Of a stretch of 64,000 nucleotides of DNA, positions 1 through 10,138 are shown piece after piece. Numbering within the stretch: position 1 is the first letter of the stretch; every line of letters begins with the position of its first letter. The DNA lies in assembly GCF_008298035.1 (NCBI RefSeq), contig NZ_CP042910.1, positions 4,045,001 through 4,109,000 of the forward strand, read 5' to 3'. Source of the DNA: Gimesia maris (GTDB lineage Bacteria; Planctomycetota; Planctomycetia; Planctomycetales; Planctomycetaceae). Position numbers and translations under genes: made by a program. A model generated the notes under the pieces. It was not told the DNA's origin. It did not search any database and was given only the letters and a program-made list of their open reading frames with translations.

Positions 1-705
1 AAAAGACGGTTCGCAGGCACCTTCGTTTGATCCGTTAAAGCCCGGATAACAGGGAGCGATCAACCTGCTCTCGCTCAACTTCCAGCTCTTACCACCATCA
101 TCAGAGTACTGAATCACTGTCTCATGCCGCCCCGTTGGCGGAGCAGCTCGCGAATGGGGGATCAGACTGCCATGAGGAACCAGAAGCCGGCCAGTACTCA
201 ACTCCTGGTACTCCATCAGGGAACCGTTGTAACCACGCCAGGTCATGAGTGGTTTGCTCGCTCCAGCAGGTCCTGCACGATCAATCCAGGTATTCAGATA
301 ACGAGGCAGTCCTGCTTTTTTCGCAGACTCCTTGTCCAGTGACTCGTTCTGAACCCGAACACTTTTGATTTGACCATCCTGCGATAGAACAACCTGAGTA
401 TTATTGAGTACTCCGCTCTGCATGATCGTTTCACTCGCCAGTATTTCTTCTGGCAGGTGAGGCAGTAGTGCGTGAATCTTCCCTTCTGCATCTGGCAGTG
501 AGAGCGGACCTTTCGCAGGTGCATATCGATCATAAAACGCAAAACGCCCGTCGGGCAGGCGCATGATGGCGAAAGCCGTTCTCGCCCCACCAGCTGCTTC
601 TGCATCATGAATACCTTCCCCCTGGAAGAGCATTTGTGGCGGTTCCGCGGCCTGGGATTGAACGGCCAGAGTCAGCAGGAACATAATCATGAATCGGGTG
701 AGCAT
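1..705 (-). CDS. Sialidase-like (BNR/Asp-box) secreted protein, 5' part only
   Basis: Reading from an ATG at 705 down to the window edge gives 235 codons without a stop; the C-terminal part lies outside the window. Residues 1-20 form a typical signal peptide (MLTRFMIMFLLTLAVQSQAA). Near the visible end is an Asp-box, SDDGGKSW (residues 201-208), as in BNR repeats of sialidases and related exo-glycosidases. The preceding text (TGRLLVPHG) also fits the catalytic beta-propeller of planctomycete 'exo-alpha-sialidase' proteins. Such enzymes are exported and cleave terminal sugars from glycans, but many Asp-box proteins are not sialidases and the catalytic residues are not all visible. It is divergent from the sigma operon that starts at 1113. 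Confidence 0.7.
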   Translation of the reverse strand, partial: MLTRFMIMFLLTLAVQSQAAEPPQMLFQGEGIHDAEAAGGARTAFAIMRLPDGRFAFYDRYAPAKGPLSLPDAEGKIHALLPHLPEEILASETIMQSGVLNNTQVVLSQDGQIKSVRVQNESLDKESAKKAGLPRYLNTWIDRAGPAGASKPLMTWRGYNGSLMEYQELSTGRLLVPHGSLIPHSRAAPPTGRHETVIQYSDDGGKSWKLSESRLIAPCYPGFNGSNEGACEPSF

Positions 706-1112
706 CGCGAAAACCTCTTCATCAAACTACTGATTGAATACGCCGAAAGTCCTGAAGTGAGTCCACTCGAAGATTGAGCGAGAATTCATTATAAACCCCC
801 AACCAATTAAAAGTCATTTCATTATTTAATAATTGCCATCTGGTTGAGCAATGATGAGCTTGAATCATACTCTCCGGTTCTGTTGCTTCCGGGGTCTGTA
901 ACCGTCTCCTGATTCAGGTAGAATGGGAAAAGAGACGCTGTCTTGTGTTCGTGAAACAGGATCAGAGCGATAAGGCGCATACACAACCTGGAGGGGGAAT
1001 TCACTTTTCCTGTGCAGCAGCCGATGTTTTTTTGATAAATCTCAAATATTCATCGAAATTGCCGTGGAATAATCCAGGATGAATCCATTTCTCTACAGAC
1101 GGGGTAATTAAT
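706..1112. other. Intergenic region between divergent genes
   Basis: This 407-base AT-rich stretch must hold the promoters of the sialidase-like gene (leftward) and of the sigma/FecR/WD40 operon (rightward). I see no coding frame with a credible product and no convincing hairpin or operator. Confidence 0.5.
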
Positions 1113-1658
1113 ATGAATAACGATGACAATCAAACAACAGAAACGGCATCCGAAGAACATGTCCGGTTAATCGCTCAGGCACAACGCCGGATTTACGCAT
1201 TCATTTTCTCACTCGTGGGGCATGCGACGGATGCCGATGATATTCTGCAGGAAACGAACGTAGTTCTATGGCGAAAACGGGAGACGTACGAACCGGGCAC
1301 CAATTACCTGGCCTGGGCGTTTGCGATAGCCCGTCTGCAGGTCCTGTCACATCGATCAGAGAAGGCCCGCAAAGGTCTTAAATTTGATGACAATTTACTG
1401 GAGAAGATTGCGAAGGTTGCCAGTACAGAAACCGAGCAATACGACCGCCGCAGTGCCGCACTGCAGAATTGTCTGCAGAAAATCACTGCGACTCAGCGAG
1501 AGTTGATCGCGCGGCGTTATCAACCAAACGGCACTGTCATTTCTTTGGCAGCCGATATTGGGAAAACGTCCAAGGCGGTCTCGGAATCGTTGCGGCGGGT
1601 TCGGGAGAAACTACGTCTGTGCATTGAACGAACCCTGGCAGCTGAGGCGCGTTTATGA
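1113..1658 (+). CDS. ECF-type RNA polymerase sigma factor
   Basis: A 181-residue sigma-70 family protein of the extracytoplasmic-function class. Region 2 is visible around residues 20-75, with the DADDILQETNVVLWRK helix that contacts core polymerase and the -10 element. Region 4 is at about 115-170, ending in a helix-turn-helix (SLAADIGKTSKAVSESLRRVREKL). Length and style match the Rhodopirellula/Verrucomicrobium ECF group found all over planctomycetes. Its stop overlaps the start of the FecR-like gene by 4 bases (ATGA), so the two are translationally coupled. The partner is the likely anti-sigma regulator, and the WD40 protein is the third member of the operon. The target regulon cannot be read from the sequence. 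Confidence 0.9.
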   Translation: MNNDDNQTTETASEEHVRLIAQAQRRIYAFIFSLVGHATDADDILQETNVVLWRKRETYEPGTNYLAWAFAIARLQVLSHRSEKARKGLKFDDNLLEKIAKVASTETEQYDRRSAALQNCLQKITATQRELIARRYQPNGTVISLAADIGKTSKAVSESLRRVREKLRLCIERTLAAEARL

Positions 1659-3025
1659 GCTCGATTTCACCGCCGGAAGAACGGTCGATCCTGCTCAACG
1701 CAATGGCAGATGACGTATTGAACGCAGAACAGGAACTCCGGCTGATCGAACTTTTGCAGGCTGATGCAGATTTTCGTTTAGAGTACGTTCGCTTCTGCCA
1801 GCTACTGACTCAGTTACGCTGGCAATATGAGAGCGAACCCGACGAACGACTCGCTCCCGACCGTCGGGTTTCTCCAGTCCGTTCCGTTTCCCACACGAAG
1901 AGACGACGGCTCACCGCGTTTACGGTGGTCATGCTGCTGATGGTCGTTGTCAGCTGGCTGAGCTGGAATGGTTCGACAGAAGATCCAGCGGGAAAATTAG
2001 TGAGCGTCTCCGGTCGGGTGGAGATGATTCGTAATCAGCAACATCCTTTGTGGATTTCTCCCGATCAACTCAACAGCCATCCTCGCACACTGCAACAGGG
2101 AGACCGTTTGCTAACCAGCCGTGGCAGTTCGGCGACTTTACAGCTGGCAGATCAGACCATGATTCGAATTCAGCCGGAAACAGAGATTACCGTTTATCCC
2201 CAATCCAAAGACGGAATCAGTGTTCCGTCAGGCAGCATCAAAGCGAAAGTGACGCCCCAAAGTCCTCGTAATCCGCTCACGTTCATGCTCCCCCACGCGG
2301 AAGTGCAGGTCCTGGGAACGGAGCTGGAGTTGCTCACACTCCCCGGGCAGAGCGAGGTGGCGGTGCTGGAAGGCAAAGTTCAGGTTACCCGAAACTCTGA
2401 CGGAGCCAGGCAGTTGGTATCAACTGGCCAGTTCCTGCCGGTTACAGATGCAGAACCATTTTCCATTGTCAACTGGCCGCGCCCCCCCGATGAATGGAGC
2501 ATCGATTTTGAACATGGCCTCCCGGCCGGCTGGGAGGGGCAACGGGTGAGACATGCACTGCCGAACCATTCGCGGGGAGCCATCAGATCCATCCCCGTTC
2601 AGCAGGATATGCAGACGGTTCAGAAAATCCAGTCACCACAGGTCCCGTCCGGCCTGTTTTTCTGGCATGAAGATTCGCAGCTCCAGTTGAGATTCAAAAT
2701 ACAACCTCCAGGTTGGTTTCACATCTATCTGCACGCCCGAACCTATCAGAACCCCCGGCCAGTTTTGACTTACTGCTACGTTGATTTACGTCTCTGGCAG
2801 ACTCAGCCCGGTGCATGGAAAACCATCAGCATTCCTCTGTCTGAATTTCGTTTGCAGACCTATGTGAAAGAGAACCCGGGGCTTGGTTGTATCCCCTTGC
2901 AAATCTCTTTCCGTGGTGAAAGCGAAACGGATGGGTTCATGATCGATCGCATCTGGGTCACGCGTGGAAACAGCACGCCCCCCCAAATCCAGAATGATGT
3001 TCCAACAGTAAATGACATGAGGTGA
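1655..3025 (+). CDS. FecR-domain transmembrane regulator (putative anti-sigma factor)
   Basis: 456 residues. The cytoplasmic N-terminus (1-85) resembles the short anti-sigma part of planctomycete FecR proteins. One membrane helix lies at about 88-106 (TVVMLLMVVVSWLSW). A FecR domain follows (about 115-270): SVSGRVEMI, then GDRLLTSRGSSATLQLADQT, then HAEVQVLGTELELL and EVAVLEGKVQV. The last 180 residues look like a beta-sandwich sugar-binding or LamG-like fold, but I cannot name it. It overlaps the sigma gene by 4 bases at its start and meets the WD40 gene at its end. By analogy with FecI/FecR it should sense something in the periplasm and hold or activate the sigma factor; that role is inferred. 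Confidence 0.8.
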   Translation: MSSISPPEERSILLNAMADDVLNAEQELRLIELLQADADFRLEYVRFCQLLTQLRWQYESEPDERLAPDRRVSPVRSVSHTKRRRLTAFTVVMLLMVVVSWLSWNGSTEDPAGKLVSVSGRVEMIRNQQHPLWISPDQLNSHPRTLQQGDRLLTSRGSSATLQLADQTMIRIQPETEITVYPQSKDGISVPSGSIKAKVTPQSPRNPLTFMLPHAEVQVLGTELELLTLPGQSEVAVLEGKVQVTRNSDGARQLVSTGQFLPVTDAEPFSIVNWPRPPDEWSIDFEHGLPAGWEGQRVRHALPNHSRGAIRSIPVQQDMQTVQKIQSPQVPSGLFFWHEDSQLQLRFKIQPPGWFHIYLHARTYQNPRPVLTYCYVDLRLWQTQPGAWKTISIPLSEFRLQTYVKENPGLGCIPLQISFRGESETDGFMIDRIWVTRGNSTPPQIQNDVPTVNDMR

Positions 3026-3027
3026 GC

Positions 3028-6000
3028 ATGAGAGACTATCTTTGTAATCGAAATCTGTTTGTCTCCCTGTTCCTCTGGCTATTGACCCTGCAGGGATGTA
3101 ACCGTACCGACAGTAACACGGCCACGCCAGTTCCCGGATCCAGTGTGGCGGCCAGTCCCAGTGAAGAACCACTTCAAACAGAGGTGATATCCAGACCACC
3201 GGCCACTGTCTCCGCAGCGGCCGCGGAAACGACTGCAACTCCAACAGTAAAAGCACAGTCGTCGCCACCCCCGGTTGCAGTTGCTCAGACTGATATTTCC
3301 CCCCGTATCGGTCCCGGCTACTTTGCTGGAAAACAGGATGCTGTTATTTACTCTACTCCACGTGTCGAAAAACTCAGTGTCTCACCGGATGGTCGATATG
3401 CTGTCGTCAGTCGTCATATCAATGCCGAGGGATCTTTGTTACAAATCTGGGATCTGCAGTCAGGACAGGTGGTTAAGGAGTGCCACGAACCGTTGGGCGT
3501 GACTGCCGTCGCGTTTTCGCCTGACAGTCAGAGCCTGGCTTATGGAGCGAAAGATCGAGCTGTGGTGCTGCAACCGTTATCGGGAGGGCCAGCCAGACGC
3601 TGGGTGCACCACCGATTGTCTATCGGAGGGCTCGACTTCGCGCCTGACGGAAAACAACTGGCCAGTCTGGGGCACGATAATCAACTTTTCATCTGGGATG
3701 TCGCAACCGGAAAGTTGATTTCCCAGGCCATTGACGGCGAAGGCCGCTTTGCCACTCAGGTCAGATTTGTCGCGCCGGATCGACTGTGGACACTGGGAAC
3801 GGACGGTAAACTCCGCTGGTATAATCTCAAAAACAATGCGCTTGTTTTCAAGAATGAAATAAAACTCCCGGTAAACACGTCGTATCAGACTGCTGACGAT
3901 GACAGTCTTTTTGGTCGGTTCCTGGATCACAGTCTGCATGTCATCTCTGCCTCCACGGGAAAAGATGCGATGCCTCCGCCTTTTCAGCCGACGCTCTCTG
4001 AAAACAACGTCCTGAAGCCGTCGCAAAGAATGACTACCGTCGCGGTCGCCTCGCAGTCAGGCGAATTTGCGTTTGCGACTGCGGATGGAACACTGACATT
4101 CGGGAACAAAACGAAACCCAAACAAACAGAACAAGTGAAAATCGAAGCGCTGGTGACCGACCTGGCGACCGATCAGGAAGGACGGACCTGGGTTGCCGCG
4201 ACAGGAACAGGGGATTTGCTGGTGATCAGCCGCAATCCATCGACAGCCCCCCGGTGGTTAGAAAAACAGGAAACTGAAGGGCCCCTGGTTGCTCCACAAT
4301 TCAGTTCCGACGGCAAGACGCTCGTCACTGTGAAAGGTCCAGGCAATGTCATCTGCATGGACATCGGAACCGGCCTGGTACAGCAGCGATTCACTTTGCC
4401 TGAATCGAAGTCGATGAACGAGAAGAACCATATAACCATGGTTGTGACTGATTCCAGCCAGATTTATTGTGGAACGAGTACAGGCAAAGTTGAGGTATTG
4501 GATTTGAAGACATCCACCTTGACAAAGACCATTCCCGTATCCAGATCGGGATCTGCAATCACATCACTGTCACTGGCACCAGATGGAAAACAGTTACTGG
4601 CAGGCGACGCAGTCGGGAACACAGTCTGGATCAATCCGTTGAATGATTCTCCTTCGGTGTCTCGGCAAGCGCATAAAGGCCGGGTCAGAGCGGCGACGTT
4701 CTCACCCGATGGACGCTGGGCTGCCACTGCCGGCGAAGGTCGCACTGTTGTGATCTGGGATGTCACCCGGCAATCCAGACGCTCGACCCTGAATGGCCAT
4801 GAGGATGTCGTCCAGGCACTTGCTTTCAGCCCGGACAGCCGATTGCTGATCAGCGGTGATCGACAGGGAGAACTCAGGCTCTGGGATCCCCAGACCGGTA
4901 AACAGGTCTGGAGATCGCCGATGCGCTCCGCTGAGTTGCCACTGCAAGATCGTCCCATAATAGCCAAGATGCTAAAATGGCCGGACGCCTTTCCGGACGA
5001 GGGGATTACATCGCTTGCATTCAATCAGGAACAAAGTGTACTGGCAGTCGGTACGGTCAACGGATATCTGCAGACCTTTGATCTCGTGAGGTTTCATGAA
5101 CTGTCCACGGTCTTCACAGGAGGCCCCATCAGTGACTTGATGTTTACCGACGATAGTTCGTCGCTACTGGTTTCGATCGTTCCGGGAGAGGTGGTCAGAT
5201 GCTGGCAGTCACCAAGGCCGCCGAAGATGTTATCCGGCCACGATGGCTATATCCGGTTTGCGGCCCTTGATGAATCAGGGAAACGGGCCGTCACCGGTGG
5301 TCATGACAAACAACTCTGTGTCTGGGATGTCGATAACGGTAAGTTAATTCAATCGCTGGACAACGAAGAAGTCGTCTCAGCGGGTGCCATTTCACCGGAT
5401 GGACTACACGCTGTCACAGTTGGTTTCGGGACGGGAGTGATCTTCTGGGATTTGGAACAGATGAAGCGACTCGACAAACGGTACGGCCACCAGGGACGCA
5501 TCTGGACGCTGGCCTTTAGCCCGGACGGAAAAGAAGTCGCGACAGGATCGGAAGATAAATCAGTCAGGATCTGGGACTATGCGACACGGAAGTCACGGAT
5601 TTCCATCCCCCTTGACAACGCAGTCCACTTCGTCAGGTTTTCTCCTGATGGTAAAAAACTCTTGACCAGCACCAGTAACGCGCGTGGTTGGAAATTCCCG
5701 GGCCGTTTCCAACTCTGGAACTCCAGCAATGGAAAGCTGCTGATGGAATTCAAAGGGCATCGCGCCTGTGTCAATGGGGCGGCCTTCAGTGATGACGGAA
5801 CTGAAATCACTTCGTGTGGTGCAGACAGCCAGATCTGCAGGTGGAATGCTGCCACCGGAAAGCAACTGAGCGACATAACACGGCGGAATGGTTTGTCTCA
5901 CATCAATTTCATTCCGCATAGCCCGTTTCTGGTTATGATTCGCTTCAGTAATGGGGTATTCATTGATGATGCCAAATCACTCAAGCGGTTGTCGGAGTTC

Positions 6001-6111
6001 TCTGTTCCAACACGGACAATTGGAGACTTGAATATTTCGGCGAAAAGCAACCGGATCATCGCCGGCACTCAAGAGGGGCGAATTTTTGTGTGGAGTATGG
6101 GAGAAGAATAA
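3028..6111 (+). CDS. WD40-repeat beta-propeller lipoprotein
   Basis: About 1,027 residues. The N-terminus carries a signal peptide ending in a lipobox-like LLTLQGC, followed by a low-complexity Ser/Thr/Ala/Pro linker (about 25-95), as in lipoproteins tethered outside the inner membrane. The rest is a long series of WD40 units (for example LRLWDPQTGK, VRIWDYATRK and several FSPDG/FSPDS turns), enough for two propellers. No catalytic domain is visible, so a scaffold or sensor role is likely. The ATG at 3028 is preferred over the GTG at 3022 because GAGGTG lies just before it, although the spacing is short. It is the last gene of the sigma/FecR operon. Confidence 0.8.
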   Translation: MRDYLCNRNLFVSLFLWLLTLQGCNRTDSNTATPVPGSSVAASPSEEPLQTEVISRPPATVSAAAAETTATPTVKAQSSPPPVAVAQTDISPRIGPGYFAGKQDAVIYSTPRVEKLSVSPDGRYAVVSRHINAEGSLLQIWDLQSGQVVKECHEPLGVTAVAFSPDSQSLAYGAKDRAVVLQPLSGGPARRWVHHRLSIGGLDFAPDGKQLASLGHDNQLFIWDVATGKLISQAIDGEGRFATQVRFVAPDRLWTLGTDGKLRWYNLKNNALVFKNEIKLPVNTSYQTADDDSLFGRFLDHSLHVISASTGKDAMPPPFQPTLSENNVLKPSQRMTTVAVASQSGEFAFATADGTLTFGNKTKPKQTEQVKIEALVTDLATDQEGRTWVAATGTGDLLVISRNPSTAPRWLEKQETEGPLVAPQFSSDGKTLVTVKGPGNVICMDIGTGLVQQRFTLPESKSMNEKNHITMVVTDSSQIYCGTSTGKVEVLDLKTSTLTKTIPVSRSGSAITSLSLAPDGKQLLAGDAVGNTVWINPLNDSPSVSRQAHKGRVRAATFSPDGRWAATAGEGRTVVIWDVTRQSRRSTLNGHEDVVQALAFSPDSRLLISGDRQGELRLWDPQTGKQVWRSPMRSAELPLQDRPIIAKMLKWPDAFPDEGITSLAFNQEQSVLAVGTVNGYLQTFDLVRFHELSTVFTGGPISDLMFTDDSSSLLVSIVPGEVVRCWQSPRPPKMLSGHDGYIRFAALDESGKRAVTGGHDKQLCVWDVDNGKLIQSLDNEEVVSAGAISPDGLHAVTVGFGTGVIFWDLEQMKRLDKRYGHQGRIWTLAFSPDGKEVATGSEDKSVRIWDYATRKSRISIPLDNAVHFVRFSPDGKKLLTSTSNARGWKFPGRFQLWNSSNGKLLMEFKGHRACVNGAAFSDDGTEITSCGADSQICRWNAATGKQLSDITRRNGLSHINFIPHSPFLVMIRFSNGVFIDDAKSLKRLSEFSVPTRTIGDLNISAKSNRIIAGTQEGRIFVWSMGEE

Positions 6112-6856
6112 GCCTGACAATCATTTCACCTTTCAAGATACTCAGGCCATACTTTCAGAAAACGTCTCCAAAAACTCGTTCTTGTCCGGGAAAGATGTTT
6201 TTACTGGCCTGTTCGTTTCTTAGATCTCAAACCGCCTCCGGAGTAGCTGATCCCCTATGAATCAGGACATTTCGTTTATTGAGCGGTCTGCGGACAGATT
6301 TCAGCCAGACTGAAATGATTTTACCCACGAACACAAGCAGTCATTTACCTCCTTTTTTATTCTCATTCTTGCCCATGCTGATCGGCAACACAGCTGCGAT
6401 CAAAAAGTATCGCTGATTTTTTTATTTTTTCATAATAACACTCTACCCATAACCATAGGGTATCGCTGAGGATATGGAATAATCTTCATTTTCCAGCTTA
6501 AATATTCGAAAAACAGAGAGAGATACCTGTTGACATATTTTATATCTGGCTTTTAATGAGATAAGTCTTTTCAAAAAACTCTAACGGGCACTCGCCATTA
6601 AATCAGAAAACTGTACGACTAAATCTACTGATTCTGGTAGTCATTTATCTCGTAATAACAATCATATTTCTAACTCTTATCTGATCTAACTAAATTCACC
6701 CTTAACAGCTCACTGAAGTTTGACTGTGCGCAGATTTTATCTCTACAGCTAACTTTTAAATCTTGCGCAAGAGCGAGTTCTACTCGCTCTATAGTCCGGA
6801 TGAGAGTGAAGAATGTTTTCATTTCTTTATTTCACTTTGTATAACCGGAGGCTTAG
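6112..6856. other. AT-rich intergenic region
   Basis: A 745-base stretch, clearly more AT-rich than the neighbouring genes, between the WD40 gene and the first DUF1559 gene. I find no credible coding frame. It ends with the 21-base hairpin at 6770-6790 and presumably holds the promoter of the DUF1559 gene. Confidence 0.5.
6770..6790. promoter_or_regulatory. Perfect 8-bp inverted repeat upstream of a DUF1559 gene
   Basis: AGAGCGAG and CTCGCTCT are separated by 5 bases, about 65 bases before the ATG at 6857. It could be an operator or a leader hairpin. There is no T-tract, so an intrinsic terminator is less likely. Confidence 0.35.
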
Positions 6857-7813
6857 ATGAAACGGCTCGCAGCAAAACGGGGTTTCACCCTGATCGAACT
6901 TCTGGTGGTCATTGCCATCATCGCTATTCTAATTGCCCTGCTCTTACCCGCAGTGCAACAGGCACGTGAAGCAGCACGCAGAAGTACCTGCAAAAACAAT
7001 ATGAAGCAGCTGGGCATCGCTTTACACAACTACCACGAAACACATCGTATTTTTCCGCAGATGCACGTTGAGTACGCGCGAAATACAGATTATGACCCAC
7101 CTGGCGGAGAAAGCTTTCTCCCCTGGAGTGTCATGATTCTCCCCTTCATGGATCAGGCACCGCTTTATAACAAAATTAATATGAACGCGGCCTGGCGTGA
7201 TTCGTCAAATTCGAATGCGGTCCTTCAGCCGACTCTTATCAAAACTCCAATTGCGACCTTCGCCTGCCCTTCGGATCCTGCAGATGGTTTGAATCCAAAT
7301 ATTGGTAACTATGGAAAATCAAACTATGTCGGTCCTTACTCATGTTATCGACTGCTCCCTGGTACCACGACAATTTCGGGAGTCACACCAGCCTGGGCTA
7401 ATCACACTGCTCGAAACATGAAATCATTTCGTGATGGGTTGAGTAATGTGATTCTGCTTGGGGAAAGAACCACAGAGGGTGGGTACAATGGTGCGATCTG
7501 GGCAGGCGCGCATAACTCGCTCCATTCTTCAGCCGGTTATATCGGGAACTGGTATTACCACACTGCAGTGGTGCGTACCTTTCAAGGCTGGTCAACTAAC
7601 TCAGACCAGGCCCTGTCTTCGTACTACATGATTAACGGCAAAAACAACACTGGTGGTGCTGCGAATGGTTGGGGACTGAGCAGTTCTCATGAGGGTGGCT
7701 GCCATTTCCTGTTAGGCGATGGTACGGTTCGCTTTATCAGTGAAAATATCAACGGCGATACCCTGATTTTCCTGTGTGGTATCAATGATAAAAACATTGT
7801 CGGTGAGTTTTAA
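6857..7813 (+). CDS. DUF1559 family, type II pseudopilin-like protein (copy 1)
   Basis: 318 residues. The N-terminus [19 protein letters not shown] is a type IV prepilin/pseudopilin signal: a prepilin peptidase should cut after the Gly and leave one hydrophobic helix. The conserved [15 protein letters not shown] follows. The large C-terminal part is the DUF1559 (SBP_bac_10) domain, closing with CHFLLGDGTVRFIS, the His-x(n)-Asp-Gly signature of planctomycete family members. Role unknown; these are usually thought to be surface or fibre components. A second copy at 8196 has nearly the same first 45 residues, so the pair looks like a tandem duplication. GGAGG precedes the ATG at good distance. 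Confidence 0.9.
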   Translation: MKRLAAKRGFTLIELLVVIAIIAILIALLLPAVQQAREAARRSTCKNNMKQLGIALHNYHETHRIFPQMHVEYARNTDYDPPGGESFLPWSVMILPFMDQAPLYNKINMNAAWRDSSNSNAVLQPTLIKTPIATFACPSDPADGLNPNIGNYGKSNYVGPYSCYRLLPGTTTISGVTPAWANHTARNMKSFRDGLSNVILLGERTTEGGYNGAIWAGAHNSLHSSAGYIGNWYYHTAVVRTFQGWSTNSDQALSSYYMINGKNNTGGAANGWGLSSSHEGGCHFLLGDGTVRFISENINGDTLIFLCGINDKNIVGEF

Positions 7814-7838
7814 TTCAATCGGTAGAGTAAATGCTTTC

Positions 7839-7869
7839 GCTCGGTTTCATCTATCGGGTGGAACCGAGC
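7839..7869 (+). terminator. Stem-loop after DUF1559 copy 1
   Basis: GCTCGGTTTCA pairs with TGGAACCGAGC (one mismatch) around a 9-base loop, 25 bases after the stop at 7813. There is no run of T after it, so termination strength is uncertain; it may protect the 3' end instead. Confidence 0.5.
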
Positions 7870-8195
7870 CTTCAACTCACTGAAACAACCCATCTTTACT
7901 CGCATACGAAAACACCGGAACTCTTGAATACTAAGCAGGCAATAATTTACAGGATTATTTACCCGTATTCAATTATCTGACAGGGCAAGCTTCTAAGTTG
8001 TAACAGACATTGCTCCTGTTGTCTTCATCCATCAGATTTCAAGGCGTTATTGACCTGCCATTTCCGGGAGGACTGCTGCGCTAATCTGTTTTTCATTCTT
8101 TTGTTAAGAGCTTTCACCAGGATATACGACGTGGCCAGTTATCAACTAAATGATTATTCCCTCTCTCTAATTTCTTTATCTACCCGGAGAAGAAC

Positions 8196-9218
8196 ATGAA
8201 GCGACTCACATCCAAACGAGGCTTTACCCTGATCGAACTGCTGGTAGTCATCGCTATCATCGCCATTCTGATTGCACTTCTTCTGCCTGCAGTGCAACAG
8301 GCACGCGAAGCAGCAAGACGATCCACGTGTAAAAATAACCTGAAACAAATTGGTCTGGCACTGCACAACTACCACGACACTCACAAAACCTTCCCCATCG
8401 GGGCGAACCTTGCAGGAGGTTCGAGAAACTCTGACTATGACACCACACTTGCTTTAAACCATACAGCCTGGATTATGTTGCTGCCAAATCTGGACCAGGC
8501 CCCCCTCTACAATAAATTCAATCTCAACATTGCCACGAACGGCCATGCACGTACCTCTTATGGCTGGACTGGAGTAGAGGGCGGATGGCCTAACTCTAAC
8601 AGTTCTCTGGTACAGACAATCCTGCCTGTACTGCTCTGTCCCTCTGATGAAGGCCAGACGGTTGAAACCCATTCTGATCCAGAATCCTATATTGCTAATC
8701 ATGCCAGGACGAATTATCTGTTATGCGCCGGCGGGCATGGCAATGGATGGCCTAATGGAAGAATGTATTCTGTTTATCGCGAATCGACCAGTAATCTTTC
8801 GGACGGGCGGACCGGGATCCAATACCAGGGTATGTTTGGCTATAATGGGGCTGCCAAAATTAAGGCGATCACAGACGGACTGAGTAACTGTATTGCTGTC
8901 TGTGAAGGTGCTATTTTTGGCCGTACCAGTGATGCTTACACTCCCATCTGGGGAGGTCATCGACTATATGGTACTTTCGCTGTGAACCATCCCAATATTG
9001 ATCCCACTCACAACAACAATACCCGCTATCATATTAACGGCGCACATTCTGCAACAAACCCTCGACACCATGTCGCCGTGGCCTCCAGTGTCCATGAAGG
9101 GGGCATTCACGTTCTGATGGGAGATGGCTCAGTTCAGTTCCTGAGTGAAAACATGGACCGCAATACCTATGCGCTACTGACACGCATTCATGATGCTCAA
9201 CCCTTAGGCGAGTATTAA
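8196..9218 (+). CDS. DUF1559 family, type II pseudopilin-like protein (copy 2)
   Basis: 340 residues. It has the same architecture as the gene at 6857: prepilin-type leader ending in [33 protein letters not shown], then the DUF1559 domain with [14 protein letters not shown] near the end. The first 120 bases are almost identical to copy 1 while the rest has diverged, especially the middle, which carries extra Asn/His/Gly-rich loops. A small lipoprotein gene follows 76 bases downstream, an arrangement often seen after DUF1559 genes. CCCGGAG lies before the start. Confidence 0.9.
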   Translation: MKRLTSKRGFTLIELLVVIAIIAILIALLLPAVQQAREAARRSTCKNNLKQIGLALHNYHDTHKTFPIGANLAGGSRNSDYDTTLALNHTAWIMLLPNLDQAPLYNKFNLNIATNGHARTSYGWTGVEGGWPNSNSSLVQTILPVLLCPSDEGQTVETHSDPESYIANHARTNYLLCAGGHGNGWPNGRMYSVYRESTSNLSDGRTGIQYQGMFGYNGAAKIKAITDGLSNCIAVCEGAIFGRTSDAYTPIWGGHRLYGTFAVNHPNIDPTHNNNTRYHINGAHSATNPRHHVAVASSVHEGGIHVLMGDGSVQFLSENMDRNTYALLTRIHDAQPLGEY

Positions 9219-9294
9219 TGTAAGACTCTCTTTGAGATTGAAACAGGTTTTCGCAAAAAGATTCATTAACCGTGATCATTAAATGGAGATTTTC

Positions 9295-9453
9295 ATGATT
9301 GTTGTGAAGTGTCCCATAATATTTCTCTGGCTGTCAGGCATATTATTTCTGATTCCGATTTCAGGGTGTGGGGGTTCAGTAGATCCACCTCCTGACCAGG
9401 AAGTCCAAGTGGATATAGAGGCATCCGATGATCTGGCCCTGCCTCCCAACTGA
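9295..9453 (+). CDS. Small lipoprotein downstream of DUF1559
   Basis: A 52-residue product from an ATG preceded by ATGGAGATTTTC. Residues 1-24 are a signal peptide ending in a lipobox-like PISGC; after the Cys come GGS and an acidic, Pro-rich tail (DPPPDQEVQVDIEASDD). This is the typical form of the tiny lipoproteins found next to DUF1559 genes in planctomycetes. It is probably co-transcribed with the gene at 8196. Function unknown. Confidence 0.65.
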   Translation: MIVVKCPIIFLWLSGILFLIPISGCGGSVDPPPDQEVQVDIEASDDLALPPN

Positions 9454-9557
9454 AAATATTAAGCAGTCCGGACTCGAAAATAAGACTGCCCGCCAGGTGA
9501 CAAGATGATGATGCTGTCGATTTCAGAATGAGACGAACGGCACGTCGCAAAGTCGAA

Positions 9558-9586
9558 GAGCGGCAGGATATAACATCCTGTCGCTC
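9558..9586. terminator. Terminator-like hairpin
   Basis: GAGCGGCAGGAT pairs with ATCCTGTCGCTC around a 5-base loop (12 pairs, one G-T). It lies 105 bases after the small lipoprotein gene and may end the transcript of the second DUF1559 unit. No T-run follows. Confidence 0.45.
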
Positions 9587-10046
9587 AATGTCACCTCTAA
9601 AATATTAATCCGAGCAGAGAGCTTCTGTGCACCGCAGTTTTCTACCAGGCCTCCAATATATATGAGACAGTAATTATGATTTATACTGTCACAAATCTTA
9701 TGCACTTCTTGAACAAATCCAAGCATGGGTATCTTCATTGAAGCCGGGTTGCCCATCCGCAGTTCGTACTCCCCCACTCCGACTGACTCTTAAATTCCCT
9801 GCGCCAACCAGGAAAATCCATTTCGGGCGGCGATAATAGCATATGTTTCGTTGCCGAAAGAAGTCAGCTATTCCCAGATACGATAACTCAAGCGAAAATG
9901 TCCTTCCAACGGGATCACCAGATATTTGATTTTAATTCGTGGGTGATTACGTATGTAAAACTCACAGGAAGACTTAACAAATTGTTTCGGTATTTTAACA
10001 TTGACAGTTTCAGGTCTCTTAGCAAATTATGTACTCATATTGCTTT

Positions 10047-10138
10047 AGACTCTGTCCACTTTTTCTGTAGCGTCTGCAGGTCGATTTGGATCGAGTATTA
10101 TAGATCGAAAGATGCTATGATCAAAAGTGATGCGATCC
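10047..10138 (-). repeat. 92-bp hairpin repeat, copy A
   Basis: It starts AGACTCTGTCC and ends GATGCGATCC. Inverted arms near TTTTCTGTAGCGTC and GATGCTATGATCAAAA enclose a centre with GATTTGGATCGAGTAT. The sequence is the reverse complement of the copies at 36.8, 44.7, 51.8 and 55.4 kb. See the finding on this family. Confidence 0.7.

Noticed and set aside
4464-5024. Long open frames on the minus strand inside the WD40 gene
   Set aside because: They mirror the repeat structure and codon bias of the real gene and show no family features.
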